Positions 1-5,678 of a DNA stretch of 11,964 nucleotides are shown here, piece by piece. Numbering within the stretch: position 1 is the stretch's first letter; each line of letters opens with the position of its first letter. The notes beneath the pieces were generated by a model. It searched no databases and was not told the DNA's origin. It saw only the letters and a program-made list of their open reading frames with translations. Source of the DNA: Natrialbaceae archaeon Tc-Br11_E2g1 (GTDB lineage Archaea > Halobacteriota > Halobacteria > Halobacteriales > Natrialbaceae); the NCBI GenBank assembly GCA_001564255.1, contig LKNC01000062.1, positions 1 through 11,964 of the forward strand, read 5' to 3'. A program made the position numbers and the translations under genes.

Positions 1-963
1 CGGCTCGCCGACCCGGAGGTCGCCTCCGACGGCGGGTCGTGGTTCGCTCCCGACCACGAAAGCGCCCCTGTCGCCGGTGCCAGTAGTGCGGGGAATCCCA
101 TCTGGAGTCCGCCCGGACTAGAAGCGATGATCGAGGAGGGACGAATCGCCAGGACCGGTGCCGACGGCTTCGTCGAGTTCAGTGACGTTCCCGATGGGAC
201 GTATCTGGTTCACACACAGTTTACCGACACCGAAACCACCGAGTGGGTCTCGGTCGATGGCACCGACCGAAGCGTCCGAACGGAACTCGATATCGACGTC
301 ATGTACAGGGGGCTTACCTTCGAACGACACGGCCACTCGAGCGTTCGAATCGAGTCCGAGGACGACGCGGTGTTCTACATCGATCCGTGGAGTGATGTGC
401 TCGAGGAAGAGCCTCACGACGCCGATTTCGTGTTCGTCACCCACGACGATCCGGATCACTACGACGTCGCTGCGATCGACGCCGTCTCGACGCCGTCGAC
501 GGTCGTCGTGGCCTACGAGGAGATCGATACGGGCGGCGTTGGCCACGACGTCGTTCCAGTACCGTCGGTCGGTGAAACGACGATCGACGACGGCGAAGTT
601 CACGTCCGAAGCCTTCCCGCCTGGAACGATCCAGACGGCGAAAACGTCGATAGCTTCGGGAACCCGTTCCACGACTACGGGGAAGGGATCGGTATGGAGG
701 TGAACATCTCGGGCACGTCCGTGTGTGTTACCGGGGATACCGACTTCATTCCGTTCCACGAAACCGTCTCCGCGGACGTCGTTCTCGTTCCGATCGGTGG
801 GACGTACACGATGGACCGCCACGATGCCGCGGATTTCGTCCGGTGTGTCAATCCAGACCTCGTATTACCGATACACTACGATACGTTCGATATCATCGAG
901 GCCGACGTCAGCGCCTTCGTCGACGAACTGGCTGAAGACGGGTACCGAGTCAAAGTGTTCTGA
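1..963 (+). CDS. MBL-fold metal-dependent hydrolase domain at the C-terminus of a longer protein (5' end outside window)
   Basis: The frame is open from base 1 to the TGA at 961-963 (320 codons), so the start is probably to the left. Residues 101-320, counted from base 1, resemble the stand-alone haloarchaeal hydrolases of the Lactamase_B_3/UlaG-like group: a GHSS motif at 111-114, FYIDPW at 125-130, THDDPDH at 147-153, FHDYGEGIG at 223-231, GDTDF at 245-249 and IHYDTF at 291-296. In the family these segments bind two metals and hydrolyse lactones, phosphodiesters or similar substrates; the substrate here is unknown. The usual HxHxDH motif reads HDDPDH, so its second His is Asp. Residues 51-70 (TGADGFVEFSDVPDGTYLV) look like a carboxypeptidase-regulatory-type beta-sandwich. 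Internal ATGs at 127 and 301 could be starts; 301 would give a plain 220-residue hydrolase but has no promoter-like sequence at the right distance, and the codons before it look coding. The domain call is firm, the true start is not. Confidence 0.72.
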   Translation, partial: RLADPEVASDGGSWFAPDHESAPVAGASSAGNPIWSPPGLEAMIEEGRIARTGADGFVEFSDVPDGTYLVHTQFTDTETTEWVSVDGTDRSVRTELDIDVMYRGLTFERHGHSSVRIESEDDAVFYIDPWSDVLEEEPHDADFVFVTHDDPDHYDVAAIDAVSTPSTVVVAYEEIDTGGVGHDVVPVPSVGETTIDDGEVHVRSLPAWNDPDGENVDSFGNPFHDYGEGIGMEVNISGTSVCVTGDTDFIPFHETVSADVVLVPIGGTYTMDRHDAADFVRCVNPDLVLPIHYDTFDIIEADVSAFVDELAEDGYRVKVF

Positions 964-1229
964 CCCGACCTGTGCAACTCACACATTTTCTTTCGAGAGA
1001 GTGTGGGGAGGTCCGCGACCGTCCCCCTGGTAGAAAAATCTAGTAAAAGTATTTACCGGTGTAGTCACCCCCAGCTGTGAGAGTTCGGCCAGCGGACAGC
1101 ACACTGGATCGGCGTCACGAACCCCCGAACGAGATGATAGTTCTAGGCGCTGTCACCGACGGCAGTGGTACGTCCTGCTGACTGACAGACGACGACCCCA
1201 ATACATAAATAAGTGTCTCTAACCAGCAT

Positions 1230-1280
1230 CAGTGAATATATATCTAAATTTTACCTTATATATAAACAAATTTTATTTTT
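1230..1280 (+). promoter_or_regulatory. AT-rich block with TATA-like boxes
   Basis: This is about 50 bases of nearly pure A/T, including ATATATAT (1237-1244) and TTATATATAAA (1257-1267). On the plus strand a TATA box centred near 1262 would start transcription around 1287, just before the first hairpin. No protein gene follows on that strand. It could equally be AT-rich spacer or a remnant of foreign DNA. Confidence 0.3.
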
Positions 1281-1289
1281 GAGGGGAGT

Positions 1290-1407
1290 ATCGGAGAGCG
1301 TTTTCGCGGGGGTAGCGGTGTTCTCCGATGGAGGGAACTCCTCCCGTATGGGGAGGTACGAGGCTGTGCCGGGGTGAGTGATCAACCTGACCGTTGGAGG
1401 TCGGTCA
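1290..1407. repeat. Cluster of three short inverted repeats (possible structured RNA)
   Basis: Three inverted repeats follow one another: ATCGGAGA at 1290-1297 with TCTCCGAT at 1322-1329; CCTCCC at 1340-1345 with GGGAGG at 1351-1356; TGACCG at 1388-1393 with CGGTCA at 1402-1407. The first stem can be extended inward by three pairs, two of them G-U. The cluster starts about 25-30 bases after a TATA-like box on the plus strand. It does not match SRP RNA, RNase P RNA or a tRNA as far as I can see. Short GC-rich stems also arise by chance. Confidence 0.3.
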
Positions 1408-1495
1408 CGTTCGTTGGGTGTTTGACCGGTAGAAATTAATGCACGGTATCGCCGGATACCGCAGTCCCCATCGGGAGACACCGTACGCCGGGCTC

Positions 1496-3016
1496 TTACC
1501 TGTTCGACCACCGCGAAAACGGCTCTGTGTCCCCCGAACGGCTGACGTACGCCGCCTGCATACCCTCGATCGCTTCCTCGAGGGACTTCCCCTCCCCGAG
1601 CCGTTCGCGGACGGCCTCGAGTTTCCACGTACTCGGGGTCGTCCGGGTCTCCCACCGGGCCTCGATGGGGGCTACGTACGTCTCGATCGTCCCGTCGGAC
1701 ACCCCCTGTTCCCGGAGGCCACGACGGGCCACCGAGAAGAGGTCGTCGTAGACGCTCGCGGGGTCGTCCGTCCGCTCGCCGTCGGCGGTGATCCAGGCGA
1801 ACTCCGCCGCCAAGCCGTTCTCGACGACGTCGTAAAAGCAGTCCTCGGCGGCCCCGATCTCGAGGTCCGCGAGCGGATGGTCGGTCTCGACGAGCCCACA
1901 GACGAGTCCGGCGACGAGTACCTGGAGGCCAATGTTGTCGGTGATCGTCGGCTGGGTGGGAAGCGGGCGATACTCGAGGCGGACCGACCACCGGTCGCCG
2001 CCCCCGACGGGCTGGCCGCCGGTCACGACACGGAGCCACCGCCAGTAGGTCCCACGCTTGTGATCGAGTTCCCAGAACAGTTCGGGGAACGTCCCCCGGT
2101 CGCCGTCCTCGAGCCACTCCCGGAGGAAGGGTGCACAGGTCGGGTCGTCGCGCAGATAGTCGACGACGTCGGTCGCGTCCTCGAGGTCGTCCGGAAATCG
2201 CACTTTCGGCCAGGCGTCGTCGATCGACCCCTCGAACACCGGGATCCGGAGTTCGTGGAAGGTTTCCTCGAGGAGCCGTTCGGGGTCGTCGACGTCGTAG
2301 CAGTCGGCCGGCAAGAGCGGGGAGTTCGTCGCCAGCGCGAGGACTGGGCCGAGCGTCCGGGCGGCGAGGTTGTGATAGCGGGGGAGTGTGTCGGCGTCGG
2401 GGATCTGGAGGTGTGGCTGGATCGAACTCGTCAGCGACTCGAAAAGGATCGTGGGGAACTCCCGGTCGACCCCCGGCACGGAGAGAGACACCGTCCCGCC
2501 GGCGTTCTCGAGGACGTCGTTGTCGATCGCGTGGTACCGGGCGGCAGGGGTCATGTTCCCTGCGACCGTCACCCCGTCTTCCTCGCGGACGTCCGTGAGA
2601 TACGCGTCGGTTCCCCCCGCCGGCGGGACGGTCCACATCGCGTCGAGGACGAACGACAGCCCCTCGCGGGCGGCCGCCCCGTGGGACTCCCGGTAGCGAC
2701 GGCGCAGCTGTCGGGCCTGGGCGGCGATCCCCTCCTCGTCGAACGGATCGGGATCCGTGTGGAGTTCGGCGTTGTGGAGCCCGAACTCCCGGTCACAGGG
2801 GGCCCCGAAGACGTCCGCCGGCACCCGGGTCAGACGGCCGTCCTCGGAGACCGCGTAGACCTCGAGTTCGATCCCCAGCGCGAACCCGGGGTTGTCGAGT
2901 CGCCCCGCACGGACGGCCTCGGTGAGGTCGGCGGCCTGGTCGTCGACGCGACGCTCGAACTCGACCCGGGTGGCGTCCTCGAGTGCGCGGGCAACGAGGG
3001 CGAGAGAACCTTCCAT
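1496..3016 (-). CDS. GCS2-type glutamate-cysteine ligase-like protein
   Basis: This 506-residue, very acidic, soluble protein has the landmarks of the GCS2 carboxylate-amine ligase family (PF04107): FALGIELEVYAV at 45-56 (family GxExE, Mg/ATP site), GLHNAELHTDPDPF at 79-92, MTPAARYHAI at 155-164, SSIQPHLQI at 197-205 (family HVH-like strand) and RLEYRPLPTQPTITD at 346-360. Family members join the gamma-carboxyl of glutamate to an amine, classically cysteine; haloarchaea use gamma-glutamylcysteine as their main small thiol. It is longer than the typical YbdK-like or GshA members (about 370-430 residues), so it may be a divergent paralog with another amine substrate. The family call is from motif reading, not a search. 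It follows the universal stress protein by 49 bases, with glutamate dehydrogenase one gene further upstream. The stop is TAA; the ATG is the first in frame after a TATA-like box. Confidence 0.75.
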   Translation of the reverse strand: MEGSLALVARALEDATRVEFERRVDDQAADLTEAVRAGRLDNPGFALGIELEVYAVSEDGRLTRVPADVFGAPCDREFGLHNAELHTDPDPFDEEGIAAQARQLRRRYRESHGAAAREGLSFVLDAMWTVPPAGGTDAYLTDVREEDGVTVAGNMTPAARYHAIDNDVLENAGGTVSLSVPGVDREFPTILFESLTSSIQPHLQIPDADTLPRYHNLAARTLGPVLALATNSPLLPADCYDVDDPERLLEETFHELRIPVFEGSIDDAWPKVRFPDDLEDATDVVDYLRDDPTCAPFLREWLEDGDRGTFPELFWELDHKRGTYWRWLRVVTGGQPVGGGDRWSVRLEYRPLPTQPTITDNIGLQVLVAGLVCGLVETDHPLADLEIGAAEDCFYDVVENGLAAEFAWITADGERTDDPASVYDDLFSVARRGLREQGVSDGTIETYVAPIEARWETRTTPSTWKLEAVRERLGEGKSLEEAIEGMQAAYVSRSGDTEPFSRWSNR

Positions 3017-3041
3017 TTGGCGAACAATCAGACCGTGGTCG

Positions 3042-3048
3042 CTTAGAC
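3042..3048 (-). promoter_or_regulatory. Possible TATA-like element before the GCS2-like gene
   Basis: GTCTAAG on the minus strand sits 26-32 bases before the ATG at 3016, the spacing of a leaderless archaeal promoter. It is a weak match and lies in the 49-base gap after the stress protein gene, so co-transcription from upstream is also possible. Confidence 0.25.
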
Positions 3049-3065
3049 CTATCGGGGACGGACGC

Positions 3066-3536
3066 TCACTCCGCGTCGTAGGGGACGGCGACGATCGGGC
3101 AGTCAGCGTTCAACAGAAGCGACTGGGTGACACTGCCGAAAAGCGCCTGGCCGAGGGGCCGACGTTTGCGGCCACAGACGACGATGTACTCGGCGTCGTG
3201 TTCTTCGGCGTAGGTACGCACGACCTCCGCGATGTCGCCGACGAGGCCGACGGCCTCGTAGGAGTCGATCCCATCGACCCTGTCGGCCGCTTTGGCCGCG
3301 ATCTCGGCCGCCGTCTCCTGAACGTCCTCGACGATGTGTTCGGATGGGAGTCCCGGTTCCGTCCGCAAGGCGTCCTCGGAGACGTCGGTGAAGTCCTGTC
3401 GGAAACCGACGGTGGGATCCCCCACGTGGACGATGTGTAACTCGACGCCGTACTGTTCGGCGAGGTCGTGTGCCTGCTCGATGACCGCTACCGCCCGTTC
3501 GGATTCGGAGCCGTCTACCGCCGCAACGATCGCCAT
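3066..3536 (-). CDS. Universal stress protein (UspA family)
   Basis: This 156-residue single-domain protein has the N-terminal strand MAIVAAVDGSESERAV, an HIVHVGDP strand near residue 35, and the nucleotide-loop region VVCGRKRRPLGQALFGSV in the last third, followed by TQSLLLNADCPIVAV. USPs are cytoplasmic alpha/beta proteins that often bind ATP and respond to stress or growth state. The canonical loop G-x2-G-x9-G-S is changed: the second glycine is Arg and the spacing is one residue shorter, so ATP binding is uncertain. An upstream in-frame ATG at 3635 would add 33 basic residues and overlap the glutamate dehydrogenase end; it is rejected because the USP fold begins exactly at the ATG at 3536 and a TATA-like box lies 25-31 bases before it. 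The gene lies 58 bases after the glutamate dehydrogenase stop. Confidence 0.93.
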   Translation of the reverse strand: MAIVAAVDGSESERAVAVIEQAHDLAEQYGVELHIVHVGDPTVGFRQDFTDVSEDALRTEPGLPSEHIVEDVQETAAEIAAKAADRVDGIDSYEAVGLVGDIAEVVRTYAEEHDAEYIVVCGRKRRPLGQALFGSVTQSLLLNADCPIVAVPYDAE

Positions 3537-3560
3537 GCGGATGGGTTCGGCGCGTCCGTT

Positions 3561-3567
3561 GTTATAC
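3561..3567 (-). promoter_or_regulatory. Putative leaderless promoter (TATA box) of the universal stress gene
   Basis: GTATAAC on the minus strand lies 25-31 bases before the ATG at 3536. This supports that start and suggests the stress gene can be transcribed separately from glutamate dehydrogenase, whose stop is 28 bases further upstream. Confidence 0.45.
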
Positions 3568-3594
3568 CTGCCGTCCGGTCTCCGGTATCTCGGG

Positions 3595-4851
3595 TCAGGG
3601 GAACGTGCCCGCTTCCTCGAAGGCGTCGGCGACACGCTGGACGGAGACGACGTAGGCGGCCTGGCGGAACGTCTCGAGATCGTGTTCCTCGTAGGCGTCG
3701 GTCAGGGCGTCGAAGGCGTCGACGATGATCGCCTCGAGTTCCTCGTTTACCCTCTTTTCGGACCAGTAAAATCGCTGACGGTTCTGGACCCACTCGAAGT
3801 AGCTCACGGTGACGCCGCCGGCGTTCGCCAGGATGTCCGGGACCGTGATACAGTCCTTCTCGGCGAGTACCTCGTCGGCACCGGGTGTCAGCGGGCCGTT
3901 GGCGGCCTCGGAGATGACGTCGGCCTCGACGTCCTCGGCGAGTTCGGCGTCGACGGCGTTCTCGAGGGCGGCGGGGATCAGCAAGTCGACGTCGAGGGAG
4001 AGCAGTTCGTCGTTGGTGAGCGCCTCGTCCGCCTCGGAGTACTCCGAGACCGACCCCGTCTCGTTTTTGAACGCCTTGACGTCGCGGGCGTCCAGACCGT
4101 CCTCGTTGTAGATGCCGCCACTCGAGTCGGAGACGGCGACGACCGTCGCGCCGAGTTCCTCGACGAGTTTCGCGGAGATCCAGCCGGCGTTGCCGTAGCC
4201 CTGGACGGCGACGGTCGCGTCGGAGATGTCACCTCCGAGGTAGTCGAAGGCCTCGCGGGCGGCGATGACGGTCGAGCGGCCGGTCGCCTCGACCCGTCCC
4301 TCGCTGCCGCCGCTGTCGAGTGCCTTGCCCGTGATGACACCCGGTTCCGTCGTGTTCTCTATGGTCTCGTAGGTGTCTTTGATCCAGTTCATCTCCCGCT
4401 GGCCGGTGTTGACGTCCGGTGCCGGGACGTCGCGATCGACGCCGATCATGGGAGCCAGTTCCTTCGCGAACGCACGGGTGAGTCGCTCGAGTTCGCTCTC
4501 GCTGTACTCGGTGGGATCGACGACGATGCCGCCCTTGCCGCCGCCGAGTGGGATGTCGACGATGGCGGTCTTGTAGGTCATCCACCCCGATAGCGCCTTG
4601 ACCTCGTCGCAGGTGACACCCGGATGATAGCGGATGCCGCCTTTGTACGGGCCACGGTCACCGTTGAACTGCGACCGGAAGGCGGTGAACCGCTCGAGGG
4701 AGCCGTCGTCACGTTCGACCGTCAGGTTCGTCTCGAGTACCCGTTCTGGGTGTTTGAGACGTTCGATGACGTCGTCGCCGACGTCTACATATTCCGCCAC
4801 GTCGTCGATCTGTGACTGCAGGCTATCGAACGGGTTCGCTTCCTCGGACAT
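3595..4851 (-). CDS. gdh: Glutamate dehydrogenase (Glu/Leu/Phe/Val dehydrogenase family)
   Basis: This 418-residue enzyme is the usual length for a hexameric archaeal glutamate dehydrogenase, which interconverts glutamate with 2-oxoglutarate and ammonia using NAD(P)H in the cytoplasm. Seen in order: [10 protein letters not shown] at 69-78, [20 protein letters not shown] at 85-104, catalytic lysine K106 in GGGKGG, D146 in VPAPDVNT, the Rossmann loop QGYGNAGW at 217-224 with SDSSGGIY behind the second strand, and [15 protein letters not shown] near residue 350. All key residues are intact. NAD versus NADP preference cannot be read with confidence. It is the first gene of a minus-strand row gdh - usp - GCS2-like, with a clear TATA-like box 25-33 bases before the ATG and a palindrome further upstream. 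Haloarchaea often carry several gdh paralogs, so the letter of the gene name is left open. Confidence 0.96.
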   Translation of the reverse strand: MSEEANPFDSLQSQIDDVAEYVDVGDDVIERLKHPERVLETNLTVERDDGSLERFTAFRSQFNGDRGPYKGGIRYHPGVTCDEVKALSGWMTYKTAIVDIPLGGGKGGIVVDPTEYSESELERLTRAFAKELAPMIGVDRDVPAPDVNTGQREMNWIKDTYETIENTTEPGVITGKALDSGGSEGRVEATGRSTVIAAREAFDYLGGDISDATVAVQGYGNAGWISAKLVEELGATVVAVSDSSGGIYNEDGLDARDVKAFKNETGSVSEYSEADEALTNDELLSLDVDLLIPAALENAVDAELAEDVEADVISEAANGPLTPGADEVLAEKDCITVPDILANAGGVTVSYFEWVQNRQRFYWSEKRVNEELEAIIVDAFDALTDAYEEHDLETFRQAAYVVSVQRVADAFEEAGTFP

Positions 4852-4875
4852 TGACGGATGTTCCGCTAAGCTTCC

Positions 4876-4884
4876 AATAAAAAT
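4876..4884 (-). promoter_or_regulatory. Putative leaderless promoter (TATA box) of gdh
   Basis: ATTTTTATT on the minus strand lies 25-33 bases before the gdh ATG at 4851, the spacing for a TATA box of a leaderless archaeal transcript. It stands out as A/T-only in this neighbourhood. Confidence 0.5.
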
Positions 4885-4920
4885 GGCGATTGCAGACGAA
4901 CGTACAGGATATGGCTGTAA

Positions 4921-4946
4921 TCATACACGTTTATGAATTCATATGA
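4921..4946. promoter_or_regulatory. Palindromic operator-like element upstream of gdh
   Basis: TATGAATTCATA at 4932-4943 is a perfect 12-base palindrome, flanked by TCATA at 4921-4925 and TATGA at 4942-4946, giving four ATGA/TCAT half sites. It lies about 37-50 bases upstream of the gdh TATA-like box, where an archaeal activator or a repressor dimer could bind. The regulator is unknown; an Lrp/AsnC-type protein would be a natural guess for a nitrogen gene but nothing here proves it. Confidence 0.35.
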
Positions 4947-5125
4947 CTCGGTGGGGTCGAGCGGACAGAACCTGTGTTTCAGTGTCCGGGCACTCATCAC
5001 GGGACAGAGGTCCCGTTGTTCGCGCCCTCTGTTAGGTCTACTGTCCGGGTATCCGTCTCTTTCGTTCACGAACTGCTGTCCGTCAGTATGAGTCTACAGT
5101 ACGACCCACACCCGACGGACAGTGG

Positions 5126-5133
5126 TTTAGTAG
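5126..5133 (+). promoter_or_regulatory. Possible TATA-like element of the 83-residue membrane protein gene
   Basis: TTTAGTAG lies 22-29 bases before the ATG at 5155, consistent with a leaderless transcript. The match to a TATA box is modest. Confidence 0.33.
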
Positions 5134-5154
5134 CTGCGTGGCGTACCCGTCTAC

Positions 5155-5406
5155 ATGGACCCGTGGTTACTCGTCGTCATCGTCGGCATCCCGATCCTGT
5201 GGCTCGTCGGGATGGCGACGTTCGCCTACTACGACGCGGGGAGAGTCGGAATGAACCAGCGAAAGTGGGCGGCAATCAGCCTGTTGGTGCCGATTTTCGG
5301 CTTTTTCGCGTACCTCTTCGAACGGAGCGAACTCTCCTACGAGCCCGAGACCGACCCCTACGCCGGCGGCGGCTACAACCTCCAGGACGACGGCGACGAG
5401 TCCTGA
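5155..5406 (+). CDS. Small two-helix membrane protein (PLDc_N-like)
   Basis: This protein has 83 residues. Two hydrophobic segments are visible: residues 4-26 (WLLVVIVGIPILWLVGMATF) and about 38-54 (WAAISLLVPIFGFFAYLF), joined by a short loop with YYDAGRVGMNQRKW, and followed by a very acidic tail (ETDP, DDGDES) likely facing the cytoplasm. The layout and the pattern W-x-hydrophobic-P-x-x-G-x-x-A-Y-L-F resemble the phospholipase D nuclease N-terminal domain (PF13396), which also occurs as a small stand-alone membrane protein of unknown function. It is the only protein gene on the plus strand between 964 and the right edge, and it precedes tRNA-Gln by 81 bases. A longer overlapping frame starting at 4974 lacks these features and is taken as a shadow. 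Confidence 0.78.
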   Translation: MDPWLLVVIVGIPILWLVGMATFAYYDAGRVGMNQRKWAAISLLVPIFGFFAYLFERSELSYEPETDPYAGGGYNLQDDGDES

Positions 5407-5418
5407 CCGGCACGTTTT

Positions 5419-5434
5419 CCCGCCCCACGGCGGG
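5419..5434. repeat. Short GC hairpin after the 83-residue gene
   Basis: CCCGCC (5419-5424) and GGCGGG (5429-5434) form a six-pair stem with a four-base loop, 12 bases after the stop codon. No T-run follows on the plus strand, so it is not a classical terminator; it may help 3'-end formation or mRNA stability. Confidence 0.35.
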
Positions 5435-5449
5435 GTGAACCCGACAACG

Positions 5450-5457
5450 ATAAATAT
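5450..5457 (+). promoter_or_regulatory. TATA box of the tRNA-Gln gene
   Basis: ATAAATAT lies 31-38 bases before the mature tRNA 5' end, which would place the transcription start a few bases upstream of the tRNA. It is an A/T-only run in GC-rich DNA. Confidence 0.55.
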
Positions 5458-5487
5458 CCCCCGAACGAATCGGATATTGCAACGCTC

Positions 5488-5560
5488 AGTCCCGTGGGGT
5501 AGCGGCCAATCCTGAAGCCTTCTGGGGGCTTCGACGAAGGTTCGAATCCTTCCGGGACTA
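5488..5560 (+). tRNA. tRNA-Gln (anticodon CTG)
   Basis: The gene gives 73 bases that fold as a cloverleaf. The acceptor stem AGTCCCG pairs fully with CGGGACT and the discriminator is A at 5560. The T arm is GAAGG-TTCGAAT-CCTTC. The anticodon stem AAGCC/GGCTT closes the loop TTCTGGG, with anticodon CTG at 5522-5524 reading CAG glutamine codons. The 3' CCA is not encoded, as usual in haloarchaea, and no intron is present. In archaea this tRNA is charged with Glu and amidated by GatDE. The D stem has one G-U pair depending on alignment. Confidence 0.95.
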
Positions 5561-5582
5561 CTTCTCACAGTTCGTCTCGAGT

Positions 5583-5628
5583 GTGTTTCCAGTCTCGCCC
5601 CCGTGTTTCCAGTTGAAACGAAGGGGTG
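5583..5628. other. Origin-recognition-box (ORB)-like element with an 11-base direct repeat
   Basis: GTTTCCAGTTGAAAC at 5605-5619 is an imperfect dyad followed on the plus strand by GAAGGGGTGT, and on the minus strand by ACGGGGGCG. A dyad of this TTTCCA..GGAAA type followed by a G-string is the build of archaeal ORB elements bound by Orc1/Cdc6. The 11-mer GTGTTTCCAGT occurs twice, at 5583-5593 and 5603-5613, exactly 20 bases apart. It sits between the 3' ends of tRNA-Gln and the flavin oxidoreductase gene. No orc1/cdc6 gene is in the window, so an active origin is not shown. Confidence 0.45.
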
Positions 5629-5633
5629 TCGCC

Positions 5634-5649
5634 GGTGTGGCAGCACACC
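5634..5649. repeat. Hairpin between tRNA-Gln and the flavin oxidoreductase stop
   Basis: GGTGTG (5634-5639) and CACACC (5644-5649) form a six-pair stem with a four-base loop. It lies 30 bases past the stop of the minus-strand oxidoreductase gene. No T-run follows on either strand. Confidence 0.35.
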
Positions 5650-5678
5650 CACCGATAGGACGGCTACCGGCGGGTCGG

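Larger units (their letters stand above)
964..1495. other. Gene-free intergenic region between convergent genes
   Basis: This 532-base stretch lies between the 3' ends of the hydrolase gene (plus) and the GCS2-like gene (minus). No convincing ORF is present on either strand. It holds a T-rich stretch at 982-993 just after the hydrolase stop, a short A/T cluster with the self-complementary TAGAAAAATCTA at 1031-1042, a strongly AT-rich block at about 1200-1280, and a run of short hairpins at 1290-1407 described separately. The AT-rich block contrasts sharply with the GC-rich surroundings. Convergent genes do not need promoters here, so the TATA-like sequences may serve an unannotated short transcript or be an old insertion. 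Confidence 0.6.
4852..5154. other. Divergent control region between gdh and the small membrane protein gene
   Basis: This 303-base region separates gdh (minus) from the 83-residue membrane protein gene (plus). I see no convincing gene: the short ORFs on both strands have no recognisable features and unlike-halophile composition. It contains the gdh TATA-like box at 4876-4884, a palindrome with repeated ATGA/TCAT half sites at 4921-4946, and a possible TATA element of the membrane protein gene at 5126-5133. Confidence 0.6.

Noticed and set aside
1328..1381. 17-codon ORF after the AT-rich block
   Set aside because: It is too short, has no halophile composition and spans hairpin stems; no support beyond an ATG and a stop.
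1251..2636. Long minus-strand ORF (461 codons) overlapping the GCS2-like gene
   Set aside because: It is Arg/Pro/Gly-rich without any family motif, lies in another frame of the GCS2-like gene, and its composition is the usual out-of-frame shadow of GC-rich coding DNA. Its unique tail over 1251-1495 shows no recognisable protein.
1439..3046. 535-codon plus-strand ORF opposite the GCS2-like gene
   Set aside because: It is a mirror frame of a real minus-strand gene, common in GC-rich DNA; no motif and no promoter-like start.
3334..4593. 419-codon plus-strand ORF opposite gdh
   Set aside because: It is antisense to a fully intact glutamate dehydrogenase with all catalytic residues; valine/glycine-rich shadow composition.
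4866..5069. 67-codon minus-strand ORF upstream of gdh
   Set aside because: It covers the gdh promoter and palindrome, has no recognisable domain and lacks the acidic bias of real genes here.
5419..5434. Hairpin as a rho-independent-type terminator
   Set aside because: No T-run follows on the plus strand, and archaeal termination relies mainly on T-tracts.
5605..5619. GTTTC..GAAAC as a CRISPR repeat
   Set aside because: Haloarchaeal CRISPR repeats are about 30 bases, start GTTTC and end GAAAC, but here there is one 15-base dyad, no spaced array of repeats and no cas gene; an ORB-like reading fits better.
5488..5678. tRNA-Gln as an integration site (attL/attR) of a mobile element
   Set aside because: No second copy of the tRNA 3' end, no integrase gene and no change in gene style are visible in the window; the idea cannot be tested without flanking sequence.
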